Shown here piece by piece: positions 20,292 to 27,941 of a stretch of DNA of 64,000 nt (within the stretch, counting starts at the first letter, position 1; every line of letters starts with the position of its first letter). The notes beneath the pieces are model-generated. The model saw nothing but the letters and a program-made list of their open reading frames with translations. It had not been told where the DNA came from and searched no databases. The stretch spans positions 3,907,001 through 3,971,000 of the forward strand of contig NZ_AP026966.1 in the NCBI RefSeq assembly GCF_027923905.1, written 5' to 3'. The DNA comes from Massilia varians (GTDB taxonomy: Bacteria > Pseudomonadota > Gammaproteobacteria > Burkholderiales > Burkholderiaceae_D). Made by a program: the position numbers and the translations under genes.

Positions 20292-20924
20292 TCAGGCCTG
20301 CAGCCAGGCCACCAGTGGCGCATCGTTCGGATTGAGCAGCACCCGGTCCAACTGGGCGCGAGGCAGCAGCGACACCGCCTGGCTCTCCCAGCCCATGTCG
20401 GACGGGCAGCCGCCGACGCGCCGGCCCAGGTAATAGCGGGTGCGGCTGCGGCTGCGCGTCAGGTCCATCAGGAAGCCGGTCAACACCACGTGCAGGCCGC
20501 TTTCCTCATGGGCTTCGCGGATCGCCGCGGCGCGCAGCAGCATGCCCGGGTCGAGCGTGCCTTTCGGGAAGGTGGCCGGGTAGCCGCCGAAGCCGTTCGA
20601 CGGGTGCACCACCCAGACCCGCCCATCGTCCTCGAGGATGACGACGCCCGCCGCCACGCGCCGGCCGGGCGCCGGCGCGAAGGGTGGCTCGTCGAAGGCA
20701 TCCTCGCGCCCGGCAAGCGCGATCCAGCCGGCATCGCTGCGCGGGGCCTCGCGCCACAGCGCGAACGGGATGGCGTTCAGGGCCGGCGGCACCGCACCGC
20801 CCGGGATCACGGTGGCGCCAAGCCGCGGGTCGAGCCAGTGCTCCAGCGGCGTCGGGGCGGTGGGCGCGGCGATGGCGACCGGCTTGCCCCATTCGTCGGG
20901 TTTCGGGTGGATCGATATCGGCAT
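20292..20924 (-). CDS. Nudix hydrolase with an altered Nudix box
   Basis: The 210-residue protein has a C-terminal Nudix domain. The box reads GTLDPGMLLRAAAIREAHEESGL, so REAHEESGL matches REUxEExGU exactly, but the first Glu of the G-x5-E part is Met. The metal-binding EE pair is intact. About 70 N-terminal residues are not Nudix. The family cleaves nucleoside diphosphates linked to other groups; the substrate is unknown. It is followed on the same strand by a small membrane protein gene. Confidence 0.8.
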   Translation of the reverse strand: MPISIHPKPDEWGKPVAIAAPTAPTPLEHWLDPRLGATVIPGGAVPPALNAIPFALWREAPRSDAGWIALAGREDAFDEPPFAPAPGRRVAAGVVILEDDGRVWVVHPSNGFGGYPATFPKGTLDPGMLLRAAAIREAHEESGLHVVLTGFLMDLTRSRSRTRYYLGRRVGGCPSDMGWESQAVSLLPRAQLDRVLLNPNDAPLVAWLQA

Positions 20925-21052
20925 GGCTGGCGCGGGAGTCGGTGACGCTCCATTCTAATACCGCAACATCGGCGCAGCGAAGCATTGATTCGCCATCCCT
21001 TCTGTGACAACATCGGTCGACCCCGTCTGCCTCCATCCGCGACCCGACAACA

Positions 21053-21922
21053 ATGAACAAGACGCCCGGCTCCGCCCCCCTCACCCTGGCCCTCGACAAC
21101 GTCCTGCTCGACACCCGCCCGCGCCGGCTCGGCGGCTGGCGCCGCGCCAGCGCCGAGTTCCTGTATTTCGGCTTCAAGAACGCGCGCGCCTGCCTGTTCG
21201 TGGGCCTGTTCTTCGCCGCCATGATGCTCACCCCGCGCACCGGCATCCTCGGCATCCCGCGCTACGACGTGCTGCTGCTGGTGGCGCTGGCCATCCAGCT
21301 GTGGATGGTGAGGTTGGGCCTGGAAACGATGGACGAACTGAAGGCGATCTGCCTGTTCCACGCGGTCGGCTTCGCGCTCGAGGCCTTCAAGGTGTCCGGC
21401 GCCATCCAGTCCTGGGCCTACCCGGACTTCGCCTACACCAAGCTGCTGGAGGTGCCGCTGTTCTCGGGCTTCATGTACGCCGCCATCGGCAGCTACATCG
21501 TGCAGGCCTGGCGCCTGTTCGACCTGCGCATCCGCCACCATCCGCCGCACTGGATGGCCTGGACCATCGCGATCCTGATCTACCTGAACTTCTTCACCCA
21601 CCATTACATCGGCGACTACCGCTGGTACCTGGCGGCTTGCGCGCTCGGCCTGTACTCGCGCACCATGGTGGTGTTCCGGCCACTCGACCGCGACCGCAAG
21701 ATGCCGCTGCTGCTGTCCTTCGTGCTGATCGGCTTCTTCATCTGGCTGGCCGAGAACATCGGCACCTTCTGGGGCGTGTGGCGCTACCCGAACCAGTTGG
21801 GCGCCTGGTCGGTGGTCCACGTAAGCAAGTGGAGCTCGTGGTCGCTGCTGGTGATCATGACGTTCACCATCGTGGCCAACCTCAAGCACATCAAGGAAAA
21901 GATCCACGTCGCGCGGGCATAG
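21053..21922 (+). CDS. DUF817 family integral membrane protein
   Basis: This 289-residue protein has about seven to eight membrane helices and the DUF817 pattern: EFLYFGFKNARACLFVGLFF, LGIPRYDVLLLVALAIQ, AYPDFAYTKLLEVPLFSGFMYAAIGSY and ENIGTFWGVWRYPNQ. The family is widespread but has no established function. Conserved His residues (NFFTHHYIGDYRWY) and aromatic residues inside the membrane region could bind a metal or lipid; this is speculation. The gene is divergent from the Nudix gene and is followed by an NTF2-like gene 63 bases downstream. Confidence 0.85.
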   Translation: MNKTPGSAPLTLALDNVLLDTRPRRLGGWRRASAEFLYFGFKNARACLFVGLFFAAMMLTPRTGILGIPRYDVLLLVALAIQLWMVRLGLETMDELKAICLFHAVGFALEAFKVSGAIQSWAYPDFAYTKLLEVPLFSGFMYAAIGSYIVQAWRLFDLRIRHHPPHWMAWTIAILIYLNFFTHHYIGDYRWYLAACALGLYSRTMVVFRPLDRDRKMPLLLSFVLIGFFIWLAENIGTFWGVWRYPNQLGAWSVVHVSKWSSWSLLVIMTFTIVANLKHIKEKIHVARA

Positions 21923-21985
21923 CCGGGCGCGGCGCGGGTATCATGGGCGTGTCGCGCCCGTGTCCGCTTCTGCCAAGGAACCACC

Positions 21986-22495
21986 ATGAAACCGCCGACC
22001 AGCCTCGTTGCGCTTGCCCTGCTAGCGGTGCTGTCCGCCGCCCTGGCGATGCCGGGAGACGTGCGCGCGGCCGGCTTCCAGAGCCAGCGCGCCATCGCCG
22101 CCGGCGAAGTCGACCTCACTGCCCTGCTGGCCGGGCTGGAACGGCAGCGCGCCAAGGCCATCGTGCAGAACGACATCGCCGCCCTGCGCTACCTGATGGA
22201 CCGCGAGTACTACCACGTCGACAGCCGCGGGCGGGTGCGCAGCAAGACCGAGCTGCTCATTGCGCTCGAACGCAAGGACTTCCGCTTCCGGCTCTACGAG
22301 ATCGACAGCACCGAGGTGCATATGCTGGAGGGCGGCAACGCCGCCCTGGTCACCGGCACCTACCGGGCGCTGATGGCGGGCGACGCCGCCAAGCCGCCGC
22401 GCTTTCGCTATGCGCACCTGTGGATACGCCAGCCGGACGGCTGGAAGAACAGCTTCCACCAGAGTACCGCCATCCGCCCCGCGCAGGGCAACTGA
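21986..22495 (+). CDS. Secreted NTF2-like (DUF4440/SnoaL-type) protein
   Basis: The 169-residue protein has a signal peptide (VALALLAVLSAALAMPGDVRA) and one NTF2-like domain: AIVQNDIAALRYLMDREYYHVDSRG, KTELLIALERKD, ALVTGTYRALMAG and LWIRQPDGWKNSFHQSTAI. NTF2-like cone folds bind small ligands or act as isomerases and hydrolases; nothing here fixes a reaction. It would be periplasmic. GGAACC lies before the ATG. Confidence 0.8.
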   Translation: MKPPTSLVALALLAVLSAALAMPGDVRAAGFQSQRAIAAGEVDLTALLAGLERQRAKAIVQNDIAALRYLMDREYYHVDSRGRVRSKTELLIALERKDFRFRLYEIDSTEVHMLEGGNAALVTGTYRALMAGDAAKPPRFRYAHLWIRQPDGWKNSFHQSTAIRPAQGN

Positions 22496-22498
22496 AGC

Positions 22499-24358
22499 TC
22501 AGGCGACGCCTTGCGCCGTGCTCCAGCTGACGCTTCCGCTGTTTCCCGCGAAGAGCACCTCGGCGCCGCTGGCCTCGCGCAGGCGCGCCTTGATCTCGCG
22601 CGGCGCCAGGCGGTAGTGATGGCCGCGCTCCGCCTCCGCGCTGTCCGGCTCCACGTCGAGCGCACGCACCGTGAGTTCGCCCGCCACCTGCCCGATGGCG
22701 ACGCTGACCGTGCCGCTGTGCTGCGCGCGCTGGGCCTGCAGCCTTTCCAGCAGCGCCACGCCTGACTGCCGCTCGGCCTCGACCTCCTTGACCTCCTGCG
22801 ACAGCGCGGCCATCTGCTTGAGCGCGGGCGCCGCCGCGGCGGCCAGCTTCCTGAAGGCCGGCTGCTGTTCCGGGGTAAGCACCAGTTCGCCCTTGCGCAC
22901 GCGCCCCGCCAGCCTGACGTAGCTGGCCACTTCAAGCTGGGCCGCCACCGCTTCCATCGCGGCGCGGCGCCGGCCGGCCAGCTCGCCGAACTGGCCCACG
23001 CGCTCGCGGATCATGCCGATCGCCGCATCGATGCGCGCGCAGTCCGGGCGCAGCACGAAGACCCGCATCTCGCTGTATCCGCGCGGCGCGGCGCGCTCGA
23101 TGGCGATGCGCCTGGCGGCGATGGCGCAGCCCTCGGCCTGCCCGATCTCCACCTCGTCGGCCACGATCTCGCAATTGAGCGCTTCGGCCACCACGACCCG
23201 GCTGCCGGAGATGATGCAGTTCTCGGCGCGCTGCAGGCTGACCTCGCCGTTGGCGCTCTGGATGGTGGCGCCGGATGCGACGCCGGCCACGAGGATCGGG
23301 CCGTCGCCGTTCCTGGCGCTGCCGCCCATCAGGTTGCGGTTCAGGCGCACCGCGCCGCCGCGCGAGACCACGTGGCCGTACACGTCGGCGTGCACCGTGA
23401 TGCTCTCGCCCTCGACCACTCGGTTTTCCTGGACCTCGCCGAATTCCTCGTAGTCGCCCTCCAGCTGCAGGTTGCCGGTGGTCCTGGCGCTGACCCCGTC
23501 GCGGCTGACGATCTTGTCGCCCACCGAAAGCCGGTTGCCTTCCACGTTCAGGAAGCCGTCCTGCAGCGCGACCACGAACTCGCCTTCGGCGATGCGGTCG
23601 ACCGTCGTGCCGGGGCCGCTCCAGTCGCCCAGATCGAGATCGAGCGGCAGTTCCGGGGCGAGGGCGATGCCGGACAGCTCGAAGCCCGGCTCGCCCTGCA
23701 CGCCCGGCAGCTTGCGCAGCAGGCGCGTGCCGCGCTGGACCTGGGGAAAGCGGTTCTGGAAGCTCATCAGGTCAAGCTTGCCGTTGGCGAGCTGGCGCGG
23801 GGCGTCGCTGCGGTGCAGCTCGTTCGAGACCTCGACCACGCGCGCATCCTCGCCCGCGCGCGCGGGCAGCCGGCGCGCCACCACGAAACGGCCGGCCGCC
23901 GCGGCATCGATGAGGCCCTTGAGCGCCCCGACATCGATGCCGAAGCGGATGCCCTTGAGCCACATGTCGGCGATGAATTCGTCGATGTCGAGCCGGGCCG
24001 GCTGCTCGACGCCCTCGGGGTCCGGCAGGAACACGGGCTCGAAGTAGTATTCGGCCTGGCCGTCGGCGATCTTGACGGCGCGGTAGAGCTGGCGGCGCGC
24101 CGGATCGAAAGGCAGGATGTCGTCGGCCAGGCGCACCAGGGGCTCGCCGCGCGCCCCGCTGACCGCGGGCGGCAATGCGGGGCCGTGGCCGAACAAGGCC
24201 TTGATCAGGACCGGGTAGTCGAGGCCGGCAAAATACCGGTTCCCGAGCAGGATGCCGTCGACCGCCGCCAGCAGGCCCGGGCCGAGCGCGGCCATGTCGC
24301 AGTAGATGCCGTCGGCCTGGCGGACAATGCAGGCGTCTGCGGCTGCTGGGTTGGACAC
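22499..24358 (-). CDS. FapA family (DUF342) polymer-like protein
   Basis: The 619-residue protein carries DUF342/FapA: an N-terminal segment (ADDILPFDPARRQ), then a right-handed beta-helix-like region of about residues 280-430 with GDGPILVAGVASGATIQSANGEVSLQ repeats, and a C-terminal coiled coil (about 470-560). FapA and related proteins have been linked to flagellar assembly and cell-surface polarity, but no flagellar genes are near. I chose the GTG at 24358 because GGGAGAA lies seven bases upstream; an in-frame ATG at 24400 lies inside the upstream palindrome region. It could be soluble cytoplasmic. Confidence 0.78.
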   Translation of the reverse strand: MSNPAAADACIVRQADGIYCDMAALGPGLLAAVDGILLGNRYFAGLDYPVLIKALFGHGPALPPAVSGARGEPLVRLADDILPFDPARRQLYRAVKIADGQAEYYFEPVFLPDPEGVEQPARLDIDEFIADMWLKGIRFGIDVGALKGLIDAAAAGRFVVARRLPARAGEDARVVEVSNELHRSDAPRQLANGKLDLMSFQNRFPQVQRGTRLLRKLPGVQGEPGFELSGIALAPELPLDLDLGDWSGPGTTVDRIAEGEFVVALQDGFLNVEGNRLSVGDKIVSRDGVSARTTGNLQLEGDYEEFGEVQENRVVEGESITVHADVYGHVVSRGGAVRLNRNLMGGSARNGDGPILVAGVASGATIQSANGEVSLQRAENCIISGSRVVVAEALNCEIVADEVEIGQAEGCAIAARRIAIERAAPRGYSEMRVFVLRPDCARIDAAIGMIRERVGQFGELAGRRRAAMEAVAAQLEVASYVRLAGRVRKGELVLTPEQQPAFRKLAAAAAPALKQMAALSQEVKEVEAERQSGVALLERLQAQRAQHSGTVSVAIGQVAGELTVRALDVEPDSAEAERGHHYRLAPREIKARLREASGAEVLFAGNSGSVSWSTAQGVA

Positions 24359-24400
24359 GGCGCGTTCTCCCGATCGGCTAAGGTGCCGATACGATAGCAT

Positions 24401-24430
24401 GTTGCGATATGTAAATAAACATATAGCAAC
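24401..24430. promoter_or_regulatory. 30-bp AT-rich palindrome upstream of the FapA-like gene
   Basis: GTTGC-G-ATATGT and ACATAT-A-GCAAC are inverted around AAATAA, with one mismatch. It starts 43 bases upstream of the GTG of the FapA-like gene, where promoter elements would lie. It is the most AT-rich stretch nearby and a likely operator or promoter. Confidence 0.4.
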
Positions 24431-24474
24431 AATATTTCACCAAGGAAATTCAACGCACGGGGACGCGGCGCGTA

Positions 24475-25135
24475 ATCGGGATAGGGGCGGCCAAATCTGG
24501 CCAGCCCCTCCCACACCACCCGGCATGCGGGTCCGCACCGGGCGGTTGGAACGGTTGAGGTCATAGTGCCGAAACCCGGCGCACCATGCCTGCTCTCACC
24601 TGTGTTCAACCCGGTCGAGTCGGTTCTTCGCTGTCGGAGAAAGCGTCGGCTTCACCTTGGCTCCCATTAACGAGCCCCGTTGCCGGCATCTGAAGCATTC
24701 CTTCTCGAATGGTCGAGCAGATTCCAACTCCCATTCCTTCGGTCCTTCAGTACCAGTCTTTAGCCTCGCCGGCCATACCAGCACCTACTACGACCTCTGC
24801 TGACTTCTCGCTCCGGCTTTCACGTTCCGGTTGCCATTGGCAACCGTCACCCCTTTCAGGCACCAGGCGAGATCTCCCGGTAAGAACGCACTCCTTCCCT
24901 GCACAACCGCCGAATTTACGCCGCCTCGCTTTGACCACAAGAGCTTCGCGGAATGTTGCCCGCTCGCCCTGCTCGGCAGCGCCTTCTATTCGGTTCTTGT
25001 CCATCGGCTCGCAGTTTCGCTCCACGCTTCCTCTCCACGCTCGGTCGCCCTTACGCAGTTGCGCTTCACTTCGCTCGCTGTGGTCAGCTTACGGCGGGAC
25101 TTGCACCCGCAAGAGTGCGCCCATGCTGGGCGCTC
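24475..25135 (-). mobile_element. ORF-less group II intron, short form
   Basis: On the minus strand the element starts GAGCGCCCAGCATGGGCGCA and TCTTGCGGGTGCAAGTCCCG, the typical 5' part of domain I, continues with AAGTCAGCAGAGGTCGTAGT, and ends with a domain V-like hairpin (ACCGCCCGG, TGCGG, CGCA, CCGGGTGGT). A GGGGCTGGCCA/TGGCCGCCCC stem (domain VI) follows, up to CCCGAT. About 660 bases contain no reverse-transcriptase/maturase frame, so the ribozyme is stripped of its protein and must rely on another maturase, or is dead. It lies right behind a terminator hairpin of the minus-strand gene, the usual target of class C introns. Ends are approximate; the 5' end is GAGCG instead of GTGYG. Confidence 0.75.
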
Positions 25136-25141
25136 AACGAC

Positions 25142-25163
25142 GACGGCGCCCGCAGGCGCCGTC
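25142..25163 (-). terminator. Terminator hairpin carrying the intron insertion
   Basis: GACGGCGCC and GGCGCCGTC form a perfect 9-bp stem with a four-base loop, 33 bases after the stop of the small secreted protein gene. Instead of a T tract, GTCGTT and then the intron follow, as if insertion had split the terminator. Confidence 0.65.
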
Positions 25164-25195
25164 AAGGAGGGGTCGCGGCCCGGCCGCAGGCCGGC

Positions 25196-25579
25196 TCAGC
25201 GGCGCCGCGCGTTCGGATACAGGTCGCGGTTGGCTTCGTTGATCTGGCGCTTCAGTTCGCTGCGCTCGTCCGGCGTCATGCGGCCGCGGCGGCCACCTTC
25301 TTCGCGCATGGACTCGCGCATCGCCTGTTCCTGGCGCATGCGGGCCTCGACGCGCATTTCCTCGGCCCGCGGGTCGTAGCGCGGATCCTGGGCGCGCATC
25401 TCGTAACGGTCGCGCATGGCCTGCTGCTGCATTTCCTCGCGGCGCTGGCCACGGTCCTGGCCTTCCGCCATGGCGCCGGCGGCGGTGCAAGCCAGGGCGA
25501 AAGCGAGGACGCCGTGCCTGACGCAACGCGCCAGCCGACCCTCGTTTGCTGCCTCGATTTTGGTATGCACGTTGTTCAT
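25196..25579 (-). CDS. Small secreted Arg/Glu/Met-rich protein of unknown function
   Basis: The 127-residue protein has a signal peptide with a basic N-terminus and the hydrophobic core VLAFALACTAAGAMA, cleaved near residue 37. The mature part is highly charged (many RxE and EMR repeats) and predicted helical, ending MTPDERSELKRQINEANRDL. AGAGGAACA precedes the ATG at 25579. I do not recognise the family; small charged periplasmic proteins of this kind are common in Massilia-like genomes. Divergent from ompR. Confidence 0.75.
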   Translation of the reverse strand: MNNVHTKIEAANEGRLARCVRHGVLAFALACTAAGAMAEGQDRGQRREEMQQQAMRDRYEMRAQDPRYDPRAEEMRVEARMRQEQAMRESMREEGGRRGRMTPDERSELKRQINEANRDLYPNARRR

Positions 25580-25778
25580 GGTGTTCCTCTTCCGCGATGC
25601 CCTATAAACAGATAAGCTGTGATTTCCACTTGTCGCCAGTGTAGGTGCATACCGTTCGAGGAGTAAGCCTGATTGGGTAAAGTTTGTAACACAATGTAAT
25701 GGCTGAGCCACATGGACGAGATGTCCAAGCGATAAGACGTTACCATAGCGACATGCTTCTGACAATTCTGGATTCCAT

Positions 25779-26561
25779 ATGAACGCGACCACGAACAATA
25801 CGGGTGCTACCCCGACCAATAGCGCTAGCGGCAACCAGGGCGGCCATTCCGCCAAGATCATGGTGGTCGACGACGACGTGCGTCTGCGCGACCTGCTGCG
25901 CCGCTATCTCACCGAGCAGGGCTTCCAGGTCGTCACCGCGGAGAGCGCGCCGGCCATGAACAAGCTGTGGCTGCGCGAGCGCTACGACCTCCTGGTGCTG
26001 GACCTGATGCTTCCGGGCGAAGACGGCCTGTCGATCTGCCGCCGCCTGCGCGGCGACGGCGACCAGACCCCGATCATCATGCTGACCGCCAAGGGCGAGG
26101 ACGTCGACCGCATCGTCGGCCTCGAGATGGGCGCCGACGACTACCTGCCCAAGCCCTTCAACCCGCGCGAGCTGGTGGCCCGCATCGGCGCGGTCCTGCG
26201 CCGCAAGGGTCCGGACGAAATCCCGGGCGCCCCGAGCGAAACCCCGCAGACCTTCGAGTTCGGCGACTTCGTGCTCGACCTGGGCACGCGCACGCTCAAG
26301 AAAAACGGCGAGACGGTTCCCCTGACCACCGGCGAGTTCTCGGTGCTCAAGGTGTTCGCGCGCCATGCGCGCCAGCCGCTCTCGCGCGAGAAGCTGATGG
26401 AGCTCGCCCGCGGCCGCGAATACGAGGTGTTCGACCGCTCGCTGGACGTGCAGATCTCGCGCCTGCGCAAGCTGATCGAGCCCGATCCTTCCAGCCCGCT
26501 GTACATCCAGACCGTCTGGGGCCTGGGCTACGTGTTCATCCCTGAAGGACAGCCGCGCTAG
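25779..26561 (+). CDS. ompR: OmpR-type response regulator
   Basis: This 260-residue protein has a receiver domain (acidic pair DDD at 31-33, phosphoacceptor D75 in LLVLDLMLPGEDG, KPF motif) and a winged-helix DNA-binding domain (about residues 160-255, with TTGEFSVLKVFARHARQPLS and VQISRLRKLIEPDPSSP). An N-terminal Ser/Thr/Asn-rich tail of about 22 residues precedes the receiver. It overlaps the downstream sensor kinase by one base (TAG/GTG), so they form a two-component pair. EnvZ/OmpR-like systems answer osmotic or envelope signals; the targets here are not known. Confidence 0.9.
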   Translation: MNATTNNTGATPTNSASGNQGGHSAKIMVVDDDVRLRDLLRRYLTEQGFQVVTAESAPAMNKLWLRERYDLLVLDLMLPGEDGLSICRRLRGDGDQTPIIMLTAKGEDVDRIVGLEMGADDYLPKPFNPRELVARIGAVLRRKGPDEIPGAPSETPQTFEFGDFVLDLGTRTLKKNGETVPLTTGEFSVLKVFARHARQPLSREKLMELARGREYEVFDRSLDVQISRLRKLIEPDPSSPLYIQTVWGLGYVFIPEGQPR

Positions 26562-27934
26562 TGTTCGCCCCACTCTCGGCGGCGCGCCGCGCCGCCCGCT
26601 TTGCCTGGTACCGGAGCGGCCTGTTCTGGCGGACCTTCCTCCTGATGTCGGCGCTGACCGCCGCCTCGATGGGGTCGTGGATCGGCATGATCAGCGTATT
26701 CCAGCGCGGCCCGCAGATCCAGCAGACCGCCGAGCTGGTGGTGTCGGCGGTGACCATCACCAGGGCCGCCCTGATCCACTCGGCGCCCGCGCAGCGCCTC
26801 GAGCTGCTGCTCGAACTGGTGTCGAACGAAGGCATCCGCGTCCTCACGCTCAACGAGGACGACATCGTCGAGCCGCCGCCGAACAATCCCCTGATGCCGG
26901 AGATCGCCGCCATCGTGCGCGAACGCCTGGGCAAGCAGACCCGCTTTTCGAGCGGCGTGAACGGCGTGCCCGGCTTCTACATCAGCTTCAATATCGACGG
27001 CGACGAATACTGGCTGATGCTCGAGCGCGAGCGCCTGGCCGGCCTGAGCCGCGTGCAGTGGCTCGGCTGGGCCACGCTGGTGGGCCTGCTGTCGCTGATC
27101 GGCGCCGCCTTCATCTCTTCGCTGGTCAACCGGCCGCTGGCCCGGCTGACGGCGGCCGCGCGCGCCATCGCCAAGGGCGAGAGGCCGGCGCCGCTGCCCG
27201 AGAAGGGCTCGCAGGAGATCATCGAGGCCAACCGCAGCTTCAACCAGATGGTCGAAGACCTGGCCCAGGTCGAGAAGGACCGCGCCGTGATCCTGGCCGG
27301 CATCTCGCACGACCTGCGCACGCCGCTGGCGCGCATGCAGCTCGAGGTCGAGATGGCCAACCTGCCGCAGGATGCGCGCGAAGGCATGCAGTCGGACATC
27401 GAGCAGATGGACGCGATCATCGGCCAGTTCCTCGACTACGCCAAGCCGACCGATGCCGCCACCTTCATCGCGGTGAACCTGTCCGAGATGCTGGCCGAGG
27501 TCGGCCGCGAGGCGGGCCGCATCCGCGACCTGCGGGTGCAGGTCGACCTGATGCCGGGCGTGCACGTGATGGGCAACGCCACCGACCTGCGGCGGGTGGT
27601 CAACAACATCATCGAGAACGCGCGCAAGTACGGCAAGACGCCGGGCCAGGACTACACCGAGATCGCGATCGTCCTGCGGGTAAAGGCAACCGGCCACGGG
27701 CGGCGCGCCGTGATCGAGATCTGCGACCACGGGGTGGGCGTCCCGCAGGACCAGATCAACCAGCTGCTCAAGCCCTTCACGCGCCTGGACAGCGCGCGCG
27801 GCCAGGCCAACGGCGCCGGCCTGGGCCTGGCCATCGTGGAGCGCGTGCTCTCGCGCCACAATGCCGAGCTCACGGTGAGCAACCGCGAAGGCGGCGGGCT
27901 GTTGCTGCAGCTGGCCTTGCCGCTGGCGGGATAA
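26561..27934 (+). CDS. EnvZ-like sensor histidine kinase
   Basis: The 457-residue kinase has two membrane helices (about residues 25-45 and 165-188) flanking a periplasmic loop of about 120 residues, a HAMP domain (VNRPLARLTAAARAIAKGE), and the H-box ILAGISHDLRTPLARMQ with the phospho-acceptor H250. The N-box (NNIIENARKYG), GVG and GLGLAIVERVL motifs of the ATPase domain are present. The start is GTG, overlapping the stop of the regulator gene by one base. It should phosphorylate the OmpR-like protein. Confidence 0.9.
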   Translation: MFAPLSAARRAARFAWYRSGLFWRTFLLMSALTAASMGSWIGMISVFQRGPQIQQTAELVVSAVTITRAALIHSAPAQRLELLLELVSNEGIRVLTLNEDDIVEPPPNNPLMPEIAAIVRERLGKQTRFSSGVNGVPGFYISFNIDGDEYWLMLERERLAGLSRVQWLGWATLVGLLSLIGAAFISSLVNRPLARLTAAARAIAKGERPAPLPEKGSQEIIEANRSFNQMVEDLAQVEKDRAVILAGISHDLRTPLARMQLEVEMANLPQDAREGMQSDIEQMDAIIGQFLDYAKPTDAATFIAVNLSEMLAEVGREAGRIRDLRVQVDLMPGVHVMGNATDLRRVVNNIIENARKYGKTPGQDYTEIAIVLRVKATGHGRRAVIEICDHGVGVPQDQINQLLKPFTRLDSARGQANGAGLGLAIVERVLSRHNAELTVSNREGGGLLLQLALPLAG

Positions 27935-27941
27935 GCAGCGC

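Noticed and set aside
24709..25379. Several 80-220-codon frames inside and beside the intron
   Set aside because: They overlap the intron RNA and the small secreted protein gene, and none shows a protein family.
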